Below, piece by piece: positions 16,950 to 27,321 of a stretch of 64,000 nucleotides of DNA (within the stretch, counting starts at the first letter, position 1; every line of letters starts with the position of its first letter). The notes beneath the pieces were generated by a model that was not told the DNA's origin, searched no databases, and was given only the letters and a program-made list of their open reading frames with translations. Made by a program: the position numbers and the translations under genes. Source of the stretch: UBA1258 sp963643225 (lineage in GTDB: Bacteria > Bacillota > Clostridia > Lachnospirales > Lachnospiraceae); contig CAVIIX010000010.1 in assembly GCA_963643225.1 (NCBI GenBank), forward strand, positions 34,640 through 98,639, written 5' to 3'.

Positions 16950-18284
16950 ATGGACAAAAAAAGAAAGCCGATAGTGGCAGTTGTAGGCAGACCTAACGTA
17001 GGTAAATCCACATTTTTCAATGCCCTTGCAGGTGAGAAAATTTCCATAGTAAAAGATACTCCGGGTATCACACGAGACAGAATTTATGTAGACGTAAACT
17101 GGCTTAATTACAGCTTTACCCTGGTAGATACAGGCGGCATAGAGCCGGATTCTTGTGATGTAATTTTAAAACAGATGAGAGAACAGGCAGAGCTTGCCAT
17201 TGAGACGGCCGACGTTATTTTATTTATGACCGATGTAAAGCAGGGCTTACAGGACGCAGACAGTAAGGTTGCTGATATGCTTAGGCGCTCTAGAAAGCCG
17301 GTTTTGCTGGTGGTAAATAAGGTAGACGATTTTAATAAATATATGCCTGATGTATATGAATTTTATAATCTTGGAATTGGGGATCCCTACCCTGTATCAA
17401 GCGCCAATATGCTTGGCTTTGGCGATTTACTTGATGAGGTGGTTAAATATTTTCCGGATTTAGAGGGTGATGAGGAAGACGATGAAAGAATTAGGGTAGC
17501 GGTTATCGGTAAGCCTAACGTTGGTAAGAGCTCTTTAATTAATGCAATTTTAGGTGAAAACAGACTCATCGTTTCAGACATTGCAGGCACCACCCGTGAT
17601 GCGGTTGACACTGATGTTGTCTATAACGACAAGGAATACGTATTTATTGATACTGCAGGGGTCAGAAGAAAATCCAAAATCCATGAGGATTTGGAACATT
17701 ACATGATAGTACGAACCCTGAGCGCTGTTGAGAGGGCCGATGTTGTTCTTTTGTTAATCGATGCGGTTGAAGGCGTTACAGAACAGGATGCAAAGATTGC
17801 AGGTATCGCAAGCGATAAGGGAAAGGCCGTTATCGTATGTGTCAATAAATGGGATGCCAAGGAAAAGGATGATAAGACTATTTATAAAGTAACCGAAGAG
17901 GTTAAGAATGTATTGTCCTTTATGCAGTATGCAGAAATTGTATTTATTTCTGCAAAAACAGGGCAGAGAATTTCAAAAATGTTTGAAGCAATTGATGCGG
18001 TTTATGAAAATTATTGTATGAGAATCGGTACCGGTGTATTAAATGAAATTTTGGTACGTGCCGTTTCCATGCAGCAGCCTCCGACAGATAAGGGGAAGCG
18101 ACTTAAACTGTTTTATATTACACAGGTATCTGTTAAACCGCCTACCTTTGTAATATTTGTAAACGACAAGGAAATGATGCATTTTTCCTACACCAGATAT
18201 ATAGAGAATCAGATTCGTGATACTTTCGGATTTAAGGGTACACCTTTACACTTTATTATCCGTGAAAGAAAGGATGATCAGTAA
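16950..18284 (+). CDS. der: Ribosome assembly GTPase Der (EngA)
   Basis: 444 aa with two tandem G domains: GRPNVGKSTF near residue 14 with DTGGIEP, and GKPNVGKSSL near residue 190 with DTAGVRRKSK and NKWD. The C-terminal KH-like domain has LKLFYITQVSVKPPTFVIFVN. Needed for 50S maturation. Stop overlaps the plsY start by one base (TAATG). Confidence 0.98.
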   Translation: MDKKRKPIVAVVGRPNVGKSTFFNALAGEKISIVKDTPGITRDRIYVDVNWLNYSFTLVDTGGIEPDSCDVILKQMREQAELAIETADVILFMTDVKQGLQDADSKVADMLRRSRKPVLLVVNKVDDFNKYMPDVYEFYNLGIGDPYPVSSANMLGFGDLLDEVVKYFPDLEGDEEDDERIRVAVIGKPNVGKSSLINAILGENRLIVSDIAGTTRDAVDTDVVYNDKEYVFIDTAGVRRKSKIHEDLEHYMIVRTLSAVERADVVLLLIDAVEGVTEQDAKIAGIASDKGKAVIVCVNKWDAKEKDDKTIYKVTEEVKNVLSFMQYAEIVFISAKTGQRISKMFEAIDAVYENYCMRIGTGVLNEILVRAVSMQQPPTDKGKRLKLFYITQVSVKPPTFVIFVNDKEMMHFSYTRYIENQIRDTFGFKGTPLHFIIRERKDDQ

Positions 18285-18964
18285 TGATACGTATATTGGC
18301 TGTTTTAATCGGGTATGTATTTGGTATGTTCCAAACCGCTTTTTTTTACGGAAAGCTTAAAGGAATTGATATAAGAGAGCATGGCTCTGGAAATGCCGGC
18401 ACTACAAACACCTTAAGAGTACTTGGCACAAAGGCGGGGCTTTTTGTATTTGCGGGCGATATGCTTAAATCTATTATTGCGATACTTTTAGTGCGTCATT
18501 TAATTGCGCCTTCTTATCCAAAATTATGCCCAATACTTGAATTTTATACGGGTGCCGGCTGTGTCCTTGGACATAATTTTCCTTTTTATATGCACTTTAA
18601 GGGCGGAAAGGGCATTGCCACTACCGGTGGCATGATGATTATTACCCATTGGAGCTATGTGCCTGTTGGGTTACTCTTGTTTTTTGGAAATTTCTTTATA
18701 ACACACCTTGTTTCTTTAGGCTCTCTGTTATTATATGCAGGCTTCTTTGTCCAGACCGTTATATTAGGCCAGATGGGAGTATTTAATTGTTCAAAAGGCC
18801 TTTTAATTGAACTTTATATTTTAGTATTTTTGCTTACCCTTATGGCTTTTTATAAACACAAAGCCAATATTTCAAGACTTATTCATAAAAGCGAAAGAAA
18901 AACATATTTATTCAAAAAAAATAAAATGGATGCAGAGACTAATGCCGATGCAGAAGGCAGATAG
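18284..18964 (+). CDS. plsY: Glycerol-3-phosphate acyltransferase PlsY
   Basis: Membrane enzyme that transfers acyl groups from acyl-phosphate to G3P, the first step of phospholipid synthesis. 226 aa, about five membrane helices. Motif 1 HGSGNAGTTNTLRVLG, motif GHNFPFYMHFKGGKGIAT and a final charged cytoplasmic tail are visible. Followed by gpsA, which makes its substrate G3P, so the der-plsY-gpsA group links lipid precursor supply. Confidence 0.96.
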   Translation: MIRILAVLIGYVFGMFQTAFFYGKLKGIDIREHGSGNAGTTNTLRVLGTKAGLFVFAGDMLKSIIAILLVRHLIAPSYPKLCPILEFYTGAGCVLGHNFPFYMHFKGGKGIATTGGMMIITHWSYVPVGLLLFFGNFFITHLVSLGSLLLYAGFFVQTVILGQMGVFNCSKGLLIELYILVFLLTLMAFYKHKANISRLIHKSERKTYLFKKNKMDAETNADAEGR

Positions 18965-18994
18965 TTAAGATTGTATCAAAAAGGAGAATTTTTA

Positions 18995-20002
18995 ATGAAG
19001 GTTGGTATTATTGGTGCCGGTTCCTGGGGAATCGCATTGTCAGTTTTATTAACAAATAACGGACATAAGGTTAGTGTATGGAGCATTATTCAGTCAGAAA
19101 TTGACATGCTTAAAGAAAAGCACGAGCATGTTGACAAGCTTCCGGGAGTAAAGCTTCCAGATTCAATCGAATTTACAACGGATTTAGAAGGTACGGCGAA
19201 AGAAAACGAAGTTCTTGTAATGGCAGTCCCTTCTCCCTATATCCGCAGTACATCAAAATCCTTAAAGCCCTTTGTTAAAGAAGGACAGATAATTGTAAAT
19301 GTTGCAAAGGGTATTGAAGAGGACAGCTTAAAAACCCTTTCAGAAATAATTAAAGAAGAAATTCCTCAGAGTAAAGTCGCTGTAATGTGCGGTCCTACAC
19401 ATGCAGAGGAAGTGGGAAGAGGTATTCCCACTTCAATTGTAGTAGGCTGTAATGAAAGGAAAACTGCCGAGCTTTTACAGGATTTGTTTATGAGCGAAAG
19501 CTTCAGAGTATATATATCCCCTGATGTTTTGGGTATGGAAATAGGCTCCTCACTTAAAAACGTAGTGGCACTTGCTGCAGGTATTGCAGACGGTCTTGGA
19601 TATGGAGACAATACAAAGGCTGCTTTAATTACAAGAGGTATTGCTGAAATAACAAGACTCGGTATTAAGATGGGCGGTAAGGCTGAAACCTTTGCGGGTT
19701 TAACCGGTATAGGAGATTTAATCGTAACCTGTGCCAGCATGCATTCCCGCAACAGAAGAGCCGGAATATTGTTAGGTCAGGGTAAGACCATGGATGAAGC
19801 AATGGCTGAAGTAAAAATGGTTGTCGAAGGCGTATATTCTGCCAAGGCTGCCATGCAGTTATCAAAAAAATATGATGTGGAGCTTCCCATAATTGAACAG
19901 GTAAATGCAGTTTTATTTGAAAACAAAAATGCAGCAGATGCTGTAAGAGACCTAATGATAAGAGACAAGAAGGTCGAGATTGGAGACGATTTTGGAGAAT
20001 AA
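18995..20002 (+). CDS. gpsA: Glycerol-3-phosphate dehydrogenase [NAD(P)+]
   Basis: 335 aa. Reduces DHAP to G3P. Rossmann motif GIIGAGSWGIALS at the N terminus, VAKGIE, GPTHAEEV, LKNVVALAAGI with the catalytic Lys, and GLTGIGDLIVTC. ATG 18995 is chosen for its AAAAGGAG ribosome site; a TTG at 18971 is in frame but lacks support. The 3' end overlaps the MoxR gene by 11 nt. Confidence 0.97.
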   Translation: MKVGIIGAGSWGIALSVLLTNNGHKVSVWSIIQSEIDMLKEKHEHVDKLPGVKLPDSIEFTTDLEGTAKENEVLVMAVPSPYIRSTSKSLKPFVKEGQIIVNVAKGIEEDSLKTLSEIIKEEIPQSKVAVMCGPTHAEEVGRGIPTSIVVGCNERKTAELLQDLFMSESFRVYISPDVLGMEIGSSLKNVVALAAGIADGLGYGDNTKAALITRGIAEITRLGIKMGGKAETFAGLTGIGDLIVTCASMHSRNRRAGILLGQGKTMDEAMAEVKMVVEGVYSAKAAMQLSKKYDVELPIIEQVNAVLFENKNAADAVRDLMIRDKKVEIGDDFGE

Positions 20003-20804
20003 TTTTAAATCTACAGGGGAATATATTGCTTCCGAAGAATTAATGAAATCCGTTAACGTGGCTATTGCTCTAAAAAAGCCTTTATTAATAAAGGGTGAGC
20101 CAGGTACAGGAAAGACAATGCTTGCAAAGGCAGTTGCAAAAGCCTTAGGGAAAAAGCTTATTATCTGGAATATTAAATCCACAACAAAGGCTTCTGAGGG
20201 CTTATATACCTATGACACCATTCAGCGTCTTTATGACGGACAGTTTGGTAACGAAGGGGTTGATGACATTGCCCGCTACATTAAGCTTGGCAAATTGGGC
20301 GAAGCCTTTGATTCTGATGAACAGGCAGTACTATTAATCGATGAAATCGATAAGGCAGATCTTGAATTTCCAAATGACTTACTCTGGGAGCTTGACCAGA
20401 TGGAATTCTATATTTATGAAACAAAGAAAACCGTTAAGGCTAAAAAACGTCCTATAGTAATTATCACTTCAAACGCTGAAAAAGAGCTTCCGGATGCTTT
20501 CTTAAGAAGATGTATTTTCCATTACATTGATTTCCCGGATAAGGAATTAATGGAAGAAATTGTTAAGACTCATTTTCCTGATATAGAGGATAATTTACTT
20601 ACAAATGCAATGCAGACCTTTTATGATATTCGTTCTTATTCACAGCTTCGTAAAAAGCCTGCCACCTCCGAGCTTATCGACTGGCTAAATGCCATGATGA
20701 TAGGTGGCGTGGATCCTGAGACCATTAAAAAAGAACTTCCCTTTGTGGGTGTTTTGATTAAGAAGGATGAAGATTTAGATATTGTAAGAAAAAGGGTAGA
20801 ATAA
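19992..20804 (+). CDS. MoxR-like AAA+ ATPase
   Basis: About 270 aa. Walker A GEPGTGKT, Walker B LLIDEIDKAD, sensor-1 IITSNAEKELPDAFLRR. MoxR ATPases are chaperone-like machines that work with VWA-domain proteins; such a gene follows directly. The start is uncertain: TTG 19992, with GGAGA 5 nt before it, is preferred over TTG 19980. Either way it overlaps the end of gpsA, so translation is probably coupled. Target unknown. Confidence 0.9.
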   Translation: MENNFKSTGEYIASEELMKSVNVAIALKKPLLIKGEPGTGKTMLAKAVAKALGKKLIIWNIKSTTKASEGLYTYDTIQRLYDGQFGNEGVDDIARYIKLGKLGEAFDSDEQAVLLIDEIDKADLEFPNDLLWELDQMEFYIYETKKTVKAKKRPIVIITSNAEKELPDAFLRRCIFHYIDFPDKELMEEIVKTHFPDIEDNLLTNAMQTFYDIRSYSQLRKKPATSELIDWLNAMMIGGVDPETIKKELPFVGVLIKKDEDLDIVRKRVE

Positions 20805-20805
20805 T

Positions 20806-22005
20806 TTGTTTAGTCATTTTTTTTATACCCTTAAGGCAAAGGGCCTTGAGGTATCCTTAACTGAATGGATAGCGCTTCATGATGCGCTTGATAAAAACCT
20901 GTGCGGCTCAAGTCTTGCGGGCTTTTATTATGTGGCAAGAAGCATCCTGGTTAAATCTGAAACTGACTTTGATAAATTTGATTTAGCCTTTGAAGAATGT
21001 TTTAAGGGTATTAAATCAGAAAACAGCATTACTGATAAAATGCTTGAATGGCTTGATAAATCAGACATGCAGGAGCTTTTACATGAAGAAGAACGTTACT
21101 GGCTCAATCAGTCAGAGGATATGCATGTTGATAAAGAGGATGTGGAGACTAAATTTAAAGACAGATTAAAGGATCAGGACTCAGAGCATAACGGCGGTTC
21201 TTATTGGATTGGCACCATGGGAAAGACTCAGTTTGGTAATATGGGCGGTAACATTGGAGGCATCAGAGTGGGCGGTGCTACCGGTTATCAGTCAGCCTTT
21301 GCCGTAGTGGGCGCCAGAAAATACAAGGATTTTAGAGACGATAAAATGCTTGATAACAGGCAGTTTCAGCAGGCATTTAGAAAATTAAGACAGTTTTCCT
21401 CACGCCTTGATATACCTAAAACAGAGCTTGATATTAATGGCACAATCGATGCTACCTGTAATAATGGAGGGTATTTGCGCCTTGAATGGGAGAGACCCCG
21501 TAAAAATGCTGTTAAGCTTTTATTGCTAATGGATTCAGGCGGCACCATGATTCCCTTTACAAAGCTTTTAAATGAATTATTTCAGGCTATATATAAATCA
21601 AATCATTATAAAGACGTTAAAAGCTATTATTTTCATAATTGTATATATGCCAAAATGTATAAAACTCCGGAATGTGAAAACGGAGACTGGGTAGACACAG
21701 ACTGGATGTTTAGAAACATTGATTCTGATTATAAGGTTATAATTGTGGGAGATGCCGCAATGGCCCCTGAAGAATTATATTCAGAAACAGGTAATTACAG
21801 AGGGCCTAACGGAGGGCTTTCCGGAGAGCAGTGGCTTTTATTGTTAAAGCAGCATTATAAAAATGTTGTATGGCTTAATCCCAAAATGGCACCTGGTAAC
21901 GCACCCTGGCGGGAAGCTGAAACAAGAGTTAAAGAAATATTCCCAATGTATAAGCTTACCGTAGAAGGTTTAAACGAGGCTATGGTAAAATTAATGACTA
22001 AATAA
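20806..22005 (+). CDS. VWA-domain (CoxE-like) protein partnered with MoxR
   Basis: 399 aa, TTG start one base after the MoxR stop. The N-terminal half is helical and acidic; a glycine-rich linker (IGTMGKTQFGNMGGNIGGIR) precedes a C-terminal von Willebrand A domain beginning LLLMDSGGTM. The metal site reads DSGGT rather than the standard DxSxS, so metal binding may differ. The pair belongs to the AAA+/VWA type of assembly or metal-insertion chaperones. No substrate enzyme is encoded alongside, so the client remains unknown. Confidence 0.86.
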   Translation: MFSHFFYTLKAKGLEVSLTEWIALHDALDKNLCGSSLAGFYYVARSILVKSETDFDKFDLAFEECFKGIKSENSITDKMLEWLDKSDMQELLHEEERYWLNQSEDMHVDKEDVETKFKDRLKDQDSEHNGGSYWIGTMGKTQFGNMGGNIGGIRVGGATGYQSAFAVVGARKYKDFRDDKMLDNRQFQQAFRKLRQFSSRLDIPKTELDINGTIDATCNNGGYLRLEWERPRKNAVKLLLLMDSGGTMIPFTKLLNELFQAIYKSNHYKDVKSYYFHNCIYAKMYKTPECENGDWVDTDWMFRNIDSDYKVIIVGDAAMAPEELYSETGNYRGPNGGLSGEQWLLLLKQHYKNVVWLNPKMAPGNAPWREAETRVKEIFPMYKLTVEGLNEAMVKLMTK

Positions 22006-22031
22006 TTAATATGAAGTTAATTTAAATCCCG

Positions 22032-22066
22032 TAAAATAGTTTTGACAATTGTTAAATACTATTTTA
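22032..22066 (+). promoter_or_regulatory. 35-bp near-perfect palindrome upstream of a hybrid kinase
   Basis: Outer arms TAAAATAGT (22032-22040) and ACTATTTTA (22058-22066) enclose inner arms TTGACAA / TTGTTAA. The 3' arm ends a few bases before the GGGGA ribosome site and ATG 22077. It could be a hairpin that ends the MoxR-VWA message, an operator, or an mRNA control hairpin. The embedded TTGACA has no -10 at a normal distance. Confidence 0.55.
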
Positions 22067-22076
22067 GGGGATTTTA

Positions 22077-24182
22077 ATGTTTCATAAATTTGAAGCTTAT
22101 CTTGGAAAAGATGTTCCTATAAGGGAAAGACTTTTATATATTGCTTTGTTTTTAAGCAGTGTATGCAGCCTTATTTTTGTGGCTGCGGCTGTTTTATTAA
22201 GGATTGAATACAGGATAGTGTTATTGTACGCATCCGTATGCGTATTGGGCACTGTTCTTTTCTTTTTGCTTAGAAAATGCCACAGAGTAACTCTGCTTGC
22301 ACTTATTTTCATTACCTTTGTAAATAACATCGTAAATCCTGTAATTTTAATTCTGAGCAGGCACGTAACCGTTGAAATCCCCCTTTATATGCTGACAGGC
22401 CTTTTTTTTGCTTTTCTTTTACTGGAGGGGAAATTAAGAATAATCGATTACTGTATTCAGGTACTGGAAGACTTGGCTGTCACCTATTATGTGTATGTTT
22501 TAAAAGACGGCGCAAATGCGGTTAACGGTGCCTCAAGCGTTAATGACTATGTAAGAGTTTTGGCTGCCATTTTTGTATCAGGACTTATATGCGGTCTTAT
22601 GGTGCTATACAGAAATTATTTGCTGGAAATTGAGCTTTTAAATAAGGAAGAAGCCGGAAGAAAAGCAGAAGAAGCATCTTATGCAAAAGATATTTTTCTT
22701 GTAAACGTATCCCACGAAATACGTACTCCTTTAAATGCAATTATAGGTACGACTGACATGCTCTTAGAGTCAGAAGCTGCCAATCATATTAAGGAAATGG
22801 CCTTTAATATTTCCAATTCTTCCCATGCACTTTTATCAATTACTACGGACTTACTTGATTTCTCCCGCATGAATATTGATTCCCTGGAAATCAACGACGA
22901 AAAATACGATTTATCATTTATGCTTAACGACATTGTTAATTTAATGAGTGTTCGCTTACTTGATTCAAACGTTGAATTCTTTGTAAATATCGATAAGGGC
23001 ATTCCCAGATGGCTGATAGGGGATTGCGGAAAGCTTCGTCAGATTATTATTAATATGCTTTCTAATGCAATTAAATATACAAAAGAAGGCTACATGCAGT
23101 TAGAGGTAAGCTCTGAAAATCTAACGGATGACGAAATTAAATTAAAAATCAAGGTTTTTGACACCGGTATCGGTATTAAGGAAGATAACCTTGAAGCCAT
23201 ATTTGAACCATTACCAGAATCTGGTGAAATTACTGACCATCAATTTAAGGAAAACGGCTTAGGTCTTGCTTTGTGTAAGAAGCTTGCTTTAAAAATGAAC
23301 GGTAAAATTTGGGCTGAATCGGTTTACGGTGAAGGCTCACAGTTTTATTTTGAATGCCCCCAAAAAATCGAATCTTCCTATAAAGGCATTTTTGTAGGTG
23401 AAGTAAGCAATGATAAGGCTTCCGTATGTTATTTTGCAGATTCTGATAAAGACCTTAATGAGCTTACGAAGCTGTTTAATAAAATGTCAGTTAAATGCTT
23501 TAAGGCATTTTCGGATGCGGAATTTATTGAGACTGCAAAAGAAAATAAATACAAATTCTTTATGCTTGATTTACCCGCCTATGAGCGTATAAAATTCAGA
23601 CTTTTGGAGGCTTTGGTTGACTGGAGAAAATTTGTAATAATTTCCACCTGTAATTATTCCTATTTGGATGAGCCCTTTGAAACTGTACTTACAAAGCCCT
23701 TAAGCGTACTTAATTTAAGCGATTTATTAAACGAAACAAAGAATTATACTATCAGAAAGCAGACCTTTGAAGGTAAATTCACTATTCCTAAGGCTACAGT
23801 TTTAGTAGTAGATGATAATTTAGTGAATCTTGAAGTAGCCGCCGGGTTATTGCAACGTTATGAGTGTAAGGTATTATCCGCAGCAAGTGGAAGAGAAGGC
23901 CTTATCTGCCTTGAAAATGAGCAAGTTAACATGGTATTTCTTGACTACATGATGCCCGACATGGACGGTATTGATACCTTAAAGGAAATAAGAAAACTTC
24001 ATGACGGAGAATTTTCAAAGCTTCCCGTTATATGCTTAAGCGCCAATGTTGTAAGCGGTGCTAAAGAAATGTTCTTAAATGAAGGCTTTGATGATTATTT
24101 ATCAAAACCCATTGAAATACCTAAACTTGAAAAAGCTATTTCAGACCACATAGATACTAAATTTATTAAATACATTATTTGA
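22077..24182 (+). CDS. Hybrid sensor histidine kinase with receiver
   Basis: 701 aa. About five or six membrane helices in the first 200 residues with no large outer domain. HisKA FLVNVSHEIRTPLNAIIG carries the acceptor His; the ATPase domain has N-box IIINMLSNAIKYT, DTGIGI and GLGLALCKK. A degenerate receiver-like segment (about residues 445-560) precedes a complete receiver: VVDDNLVN, acceptor Asp in VFLDYMMP, and Lys in LSKPIE. No output domain. The next gene, a second hybrid kinase with an HPt domain, follows at once and may receive its phosphate. Confidence 0.92.
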   Translation: MFHKFEAYLGKDVPIRERLLYIALFLSSVCSLIFVAAAVLLRIEYRIVLLYASVCVLGTVLFFLLRKCHRVTLLALIFITFVNNIVNPVILILSRHVTVEIPLYMLTGLFFAFLLLEGKLRIIDYCIQVLEDLAVTYYVYVLKDGANAVNGASSVNDYVRVLAAIFVSGLICGLMVLYRNYLLEIELLNKEEAGRKAEEASYAKDIFLVNVSHEIRTPLNAIIGTTDMLLESEAANHIKEMAFNISNSSHALLSITTDLLDFSRMNIDSLEINDEKYDLSFMLNDIVNLMSVRLLDSNVEFFVNIDKGIPRWLIGDCGKLRQIIINMLSNAIKYTKEGYMQLEVSSENLTDDEIKLKIKVFDTGIGIKEDNLEAIFEPLPESGEITDHQFKENGLGLALCKKLALKMNGKIWAESVYGEGSQFYFECPQKIESSYKGIFVGEVSNDKASVCYFADSDKDLNELTKLFNKMSVKCFKAFSDAEFIETAKENKYKFFMLDLPAYERIKFRLLEALVDWRKFVIISTCNYSYLDEPFETVLTKPLSVLNLSDLLNETKNYTIRKQTFEGKFTIPKATVLVVDDNLVNLEVAAGLLQRYECKVLSAASGREGLICLENEQVNMVFLDYMMPDMDGIDTLKEIRKLHDGEFSKLPVICLSANVVSGAKEMFLNEGFDDYLSKPIEIPKLEKAISDHIDTKFIKYII

Positions 24183-24199
24183 CGGCAAAGGAAAAGGCT

Positions 24200-26999
24200 A
24201 TGAATTTTGATTTGTTAAATAAATTAAAATCAGCAAATCTTCATAACACAAAATATTCGATAAAGAGAGACGCATTCTATTATCTTGTAAAGTCAATGTC
24301 GATTATTTCTTTTGCTGCAATTTTGTTGTATGGGTTCTTAATAGAAGAAAATAATATTCTAATGATAATAAGNNNNNNNNNNTTGCTTTATCATAAGCCA
24401 TATATGCAGGCATTTAATCAACAGGCTTGAAAATTTAAGAAAATTATCCATTGCCTTTATTTTATATACTGAATTTATATTGCTTCCGGTATTTACGATT
24501 TTTGGTTCCTATACTAGCTCAAGTACGCCTTTATGGTTTGCAGCATCCGTAGTATTAATGCTTATAATCCTAGAATTAAAGGATTTTTGGTGGATGTTTA
24601 TTATTGTTTTCTATTTTGAAACATTTTTATACGTGCGAACTTTTGTATTTAATGGCGCAAATGCTTTAATTGTAAACAGACTTAATTTCTTTATTGGCTT
24701 TGCGTTTTCTTTTTTGGGAATATCTGCTGCATCAATTTATTATCTGAGTGTAGCTGAAAGACGCTATAATCAGACGAAAGCGGCTATTGAAAAGGCAAGG
24801 GAAAAAGAAAGAAATGCAGGCCTTGCAAAGTCAAGATTTCTTACCAACATGTCCCATGAAATCCGTACCCCCATGAACTCAATCATAGGGCTATCTGAGC
24901 TTGCTTTAAAGGAAGACTGTGACGATAATACAAGAGTTGAAATAAACGTTATTAAAAATTCAGCCTATGATTTGCTTGAAATCATTGACGATGTATTGAT
25001 GGTTTCAAAATTAGATTCAGGCTCCATGAAGCTTTTAAACGTTGATTTTAAATTTGATGAAATTTTAAAAAGCGTCATTGATACCATAAGCTCAAATATT
25101 GCAGATAAAAATCTTAAGGTTAGAATTAAAATTGACCACGACATTCCAAAGGTAGTAAACGGAGATGATATAAGAATCAAGCAGATTATTATGCGGCTTG
25201 TGTTTATTTCCCTTTCTTTAACAGAAAACGGTCGTTTGATGCTTGAAGTACACTGTACAAGAAATGCTACTAACGAGCTTGCTCATTTTGAAATTACCGT
25301 TGCGGATACGGGCTGTGGTTTATCAAAGGTCGATCTTGACGCAATTTACGGAGCCTATGATATCTATGATTCAAGACAGAAATCAAATTTAAAGGGTATC
25401 GGTCTTAAATTTTCAATCTGTCAGGAGCTGCTTAAGCTTATGGGCGGCTCTTTGGAGGTTGATTCAATTGAGAGTGTCGGCTTAACAAGTAAGATTAAGT
25501 TTGATTTAGGCATTACAAATCCGGAGCCTATGATATGCATTGAAAATTTCGATTCAAAGAATGTGCTTATATATGCAAATGACGACAGAGAGCTTGCTTC
25601 CTGGAAAGCAATCATGGAAGGCTTTAAGATTATTCCTATATATGTAAACAACTATTTTTCTTTTGACAAAGCAATGGCCAATCAAAAATTTGATTACATA
25701 TTTGCACCTTCAGAGGTTTATCCATCAATTGCCAACATTATTGAATCTTATAAGGCATATGAAAACACATATATTTTAGGATATAGCAGCAATTCCTTCG
25801 GTGACTTTGACAAATGCCGCATGATAAGGCACCCTGTGTCCTGTTTAAGTGTTGTGGAAGTACTTAACAATAAATGGAATATTGAAAACTATTTCAGTAA
25901 GACTGACTCCGTTGAATATGACGGAAGCAAGGCACATATTCTTGTGGTAGATGATAATACGGTTAATTTAAAGGTTGCAGCCGGAATATTTAAGGCTTAC
26001 AGAATTGATATATCAATGGCTAAAAGCGGTTTGGAAGCATTAAAGCTTTTAGATGAAAATACCTTCGATTTGGTCTTAATGGATATGGTTATGCCTGAAA
26101 TGAGCGGAGAAGATACTCTTAAGCGCATGAGAGAATCTGCCAATAAAATAACCCGTGAAGTTCCTGTTATTGCTCTTACTGCCAATACAGGCGGTAATAT
26201 AAGAGAGGAAATTTTAGCAAAGGGCTTCCAGGAATATCTTGCAAAACCCATTAAAACAAGATATTTAACACAGACCTTACTTCAGTTTTTGCCTCCGGGT
26301 ACTTTGAAGAAATTAAAGAATGGAAAGAGTGAAGCCGTACCTGCAAGGCAGGAAAATGTAAAGCAGGTTAAGGCTGAAGCTTCTGCTGCACATGTTAAGT
26401 CTGAGCCTTCAAAAGAAGCTTTAACACCTAAGCTTTATGTTTTTGAAGGACTTAAGGCCATGGGCGGAAACGAAGAAATGTATATTAAGATATTAAATAC
26501 ATATTTTAAGGAAGGCCTTCAGAAATTAAAGAATGTACCTAAAAGCTGGGAGGATAAGGATATTTCCTTATTTATCACAAATGTGCATGGCATAAAATCT
26601 ACCAGTGCAAGTATCGGAGCAAAGGAGCTGGCTGAAGAATTCAAGTCCCTGGAATTTGCCGGTAAGGATAATAATTTATCCTTTATTGAAGAGCATTTTT
26701 CAGAATATATGACTCACTATAAGGATAATTTAAGACAGGTAAAGGCTTACCTTGAAGCTAAGAATGCCTTTATGGGTGAAAAATATAATAAAGAAAAAGA
26801 AAATACATTATCCTCCGAGCAGATTCAGAATTTAAAGAATTCCATTAAACAGATGGATTTAGTAAATATTCCTGTAGCAATAAAGGAATATATGGAACTT
26901 GATGTTCAGGATTCAATAAAGAAAAAATTAAAGGAAATGGAGGAAGCCTTTAAATTTTACGATTTCCATAAATTAAATGAGATTATCGATACATTTTAG
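24200..26999 (+). CDS. Hybrid histidine kinase with HPt domain, interrupted by scaffold gap
   Basis: One gene split by 10 Ns (24373-24382); the frame is +2 before and +3 after the gap, which is of unknown length. ATG 24200 has the site AAAGGAAAAGG; a TTG at 24179 overlaps the preceding stop. N-terminal membrane helices are followed by a coiled linker, HisKA FLTNMSHEIRTPMNSIIG, an ATPase domain whose N-box reads IIMRLVFISLSLT (no Asn) although DTGCGL and KGIGLKFSI remain, a degenerate receiver, a full receiver (VVDDNTVN, VLMDMVMP, LAKPIK), and an HPt domain with His in NVHGIKSTSASIG. The kinase is probably unable to bind ATP normally. Confidence 0.88.
24373..24382. other. Assembly gap (10 N)
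   Basis: Ten ambiguous bases inside the membrane region of the hybrid kinase gene. The shift of frame across it shows that the true gap length is not 10. Confidence 0.99.
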
Positions 27000-27044
27000 C
27001 TTTCTTATTTCTTTATTCGGACTTGACTTTTTATATTCATTAGG

Positions 27045-27318
27045 CTACTATACAAAAGAAAAAGGCTGTGAAAAGAAGAAGTACCTTTTTATTATACCTA
27101 CAGAAAATTGCCGGCTGATGAGAGGCTTAAGGAAAATTTAAAAGGGGAATACATCTTGGAGCTGCGCACCGAACAATTATTTTAGTAGGCTGCGACGTGA
27201 AGCGAGCGTTAATTGCAAAGGTATGATAGTACCCGGTGAGGCAGTGTATGTGAATGCATTGTGAATGTAAGGTGGTAACACGGTTAATCCCGTCCTTTAT
27301 ACAGGACGGGATTTTTTT
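27045..27318 (+). ncRNA. Tyrosine T-box leader with terminator
   Basis: Fills most of the 395-nt region before tyrS. The T-box sequence AAGGTGGTAACACGG (27269-27283) is followed by terminator ATCCCGTCC / GGACGGGAT (27287-27312) and a run of T to 27318. A Stem I region with AGTA-like and purine-rich parts lies at about 27085-27180, and GAATAC near 27148 offers a TAC tyrosine specifier codon. Uncharged tRNA-Tyr would favour readthrough. The exact 5' end and the specifier loop are estimates. Confidence 0.85.
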
Positions 27319-27321
27319 AGC

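Noticed and set aside
24179..24430. Separate short membrane protein gene before the second hybrid kinase
   Set aside because: The early stop arises only from the 10-N gap shifting the frame; both sides read as one kinase.
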